A DNA stretch of 7,494 nt, taken from positions 1 to 7,494 of the forward strand of contig JBNGDW010000075.1 of the NCBI GenBank assembly GCA_049975325.1. The letters run 5' to 3'. The notes beneath the pieces were generated by a model. It was given only the letters and a program-made list of their open reading frames with translations. It searched no databases and was not told the origin of the DNA. Made by a program: the position numbers and the translations under genes. This document shows, piece by piece, positions 6,849 through 7,494 of this stretch. Source of the DNA: JBNGDW01 sp049975325. GTDB lineage: Bacteria; Cloacimonadota; Cloacimonadia; JGIOTU-2; JBNGDW01. Each line of letters begins with the position of its first letter. Within the stretch, counting starts at the first letter, position 1.

Positions 6849-6864
6849 AATATAGGGTACATAA
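6849..6864 (+). repeat. Right copy of near-identical direct repeat
   Basis: AATATAGGGTACATAA differs from the copy at the end of res (2951-2967) by one missing A and shares an exact GGGTACATAA. It lies just before the change to GC-rich sequence, which is where an insert boundary might be expected. The copies are about 3.9 kb apart. Confidence 0.35.
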
Positions 6865-6985
6865 TACCATAGGCATAGGCAGCTGCTGGTCTTCCCGGGG
6901 CGCGGTCTGCGACATCCCGCCGCAGCATCCCCACTTCGCGCGCCCGCCCTGCTCTCGCCACCAACAACTAATCAGCAACCAACAC

Positions 6986-6992
6986 AAGGAGG
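6986..6992 (+). promoter_or_regulatory. Consensus ribosome binding site for the right-edge gene
   Basis: AAGGAGG lies five bases before the ATG at 6998. It is preceded by an A/C-rich, G-poor leader likely to be unstructured. It decides the start of the partial downstream gene. Confidence 0.85.
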
Positions 6993-6997
6993 TTGAC

Positions 6998-7494
6998 ATG
7001 CAAACAATGTCAGCAGGGGACTTATTGTCCCTGAAAAGTAATGTGGAGTCCGGTAAAGTGAGCCGGTCCCAACTGGAAACACTGCTGGAATCGAATCCCG
7101 GCAGCCGGCTATCGGAGAAATTGAGAGAGTATCTCATAACGGGAGACACTGAGTACCTGAGGTTCACACCGGAAGAAGCGTTCAAAGCGGTATTCTACCG
7201 GACAACCGTGCAAGCGGGCGTCCCTGTAATGCACGAGGGTAAATTCATCCCGGCACCTTCAGTAAAGGAGCCGGATCCAGAGATTCCGATTATCACCAGC
7301 CGGCCATCTCTCATTCCGGGACTCCTCGTGGGATACTGGCAGGACGCACCGCTTGAGCGCGTGGAACTGAAAACAGGACGCACGTCCGATCTTGTACAGC
7401 ACGCGCCTTATACCCTGGAGTGGGAGGGAAGAGACTATCTTCTTGTCGCCGAGACACTCCGGGAATCTTTCTATTTTCCGAAGGATCAGATCCC
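6998..7494 (+). CDS. Unrecognised protein, N-terminal 165 residues (runs off right edge)
   Basis: The frame is open from the ATG to the window end without a stop and has a textbook ribosome binding site, so it is a real gene although its end is not seen. No family is recognised. The product begins with a charged helical segment (LLSLKSNVESGKVSRSQLE, about 9-27, then SRLSEKLREYLITGD), followed by FTPEEAFKAVFYRTTVQAG (about 56-74). A Pro-rich stretch (about 85-110) follows, and then GYWQDAPLERVELKTGR and LEWEGRDYLLVAETLRES, which look like beta-strand-rich sequence. There is no signal peptide. Its GC-balanced composition differs from the AT-rich polymerase operon, so it probably belongs to the surrounding chromosome or to a different module. 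Confidence 0.75.
   Translation, partial: MQTMSAGDLLSLKSNVESGKVSRSQLETLLESNPGSRLSEKLREYLITGDTEYLRFTPEEAFKAVFYRTTVQAGVPVMHEGKFIPAPSVKEPDPEIPIITSRPSLIPGLLVGYWQDAPLERVELKTGRTSDLVQHAPYTLEWEGRDYLLVAETLRESFYFPKDQI

Larger units (their letters stand above)
6788..6997. other. Intergenic stretch, 210 bases, with sharp change from AT-rich to GC-rich
   Basis: The first ~85 bases are AT-rich (AATAATAATATGG after the polymerase stop). From about 6885 the sequence turns GC-rich (CCCGGGGCGCGG and a C-rich run to about 6960), then into an A/C-rich, G-poor leader before the ribosome binding site. I see no convincing terminator hairpin with a T-run. A weak 5-base stem CTGCG/CGCAG lies at about 6908-6926. No gene is supported on either strand; reading frames here on the minus strand look like shadows of the downstream gene. 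Confidence 0.6.

Noticed and set aside
6855..6869. Terminator hairpin GGTA-CATAA-TACC after the polymerase gene
   Set aside because: The stem is only four bases and no T-run follows.
6839..6870. Promoter with TACAAT (-10-like) before the right-edge gene
   Set aside because: No acceptable -35 at 16-18 bases, and the distance to the start is about 150 bases.
6835..7185. Minus-strand open reading frame of 116 codons
   Set aside because: It overlaps the well-supported plus-strand gene at 6998 and the intergenic region, has no ribosome binding site, and its translation looks like low-complexity shadow sequence.
1..7494. CRISPR array, insertion sequence or integrase gene
   Set aside because: No regularly spaced repeats, no transposase or integrase motifs and no terminal inverted repeats were seen on either strand.

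Overview
This is a bacterial accessory (defence-type) region in which every supported gene lies on the + strand. No rRNA, tRNA or housekeeping gene is visible, so the host cannot be named. The outer parts are GC-balanced to GC-rich and the centre, roughly 2.7 to 6.85 kb, is clearly AT-rich. This suggests that two blocks of different origin lie side by side.

Left block (1-3129). The 3' end of a KilA-N domain protein gene overlaps by one base (TAATG) a complete gene for a type III restriction subunit (Res): a DEAH-box translocase with a C-terminal PD-(D/E)xK nuclease. The matching Mod methyltransferase is not in the window and would be expected upstream. Three bases after the res stop, in the same frame, is an open reading frame for 52 residues that matches the Tudor-like C-terminal domain of PcrA/UvrD helicases. 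It is either a small coupled gene or a domain cut off Res by one stop codon.

Centre (3130-6787). About 309 bases of AT-rich DNA without a recognisable gene precede three tightly packed genes (11-base overlap, then a 3-base gap). The first two encode unrecognised proteins of 224 and 217 aa, probably alpha-helical. The third encodes a 675-aa protein whose C-terminal ~330 residues are a highly divergent family A DNA polymerase. It keeps the T-x-x-R...NPNLQ motif, the motif A Asp/Glu and the motif C His-Asp, but has lost several normally fixed motif B and C residues. It has no visible exonuclease domain and carries a novel N-terminal half with a winged-helix-like segment. This operon is the best candidate for an undescribed system, and its position next to a restriction system suggests, but does not prove, a defence or mobile-element role.

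Right block (6788-7494). A 210-base intergenic stretch changes from AT-rich to GC-rich. It leads through a strong Shine-Dalgarno sequence into an unrecognised gene that runs off the right edge. A near-identical 16/17-base sequence occurs at the end of res and in this right intergenic stretch, and could mark the limits of an insert. Chance cannot be excluded.
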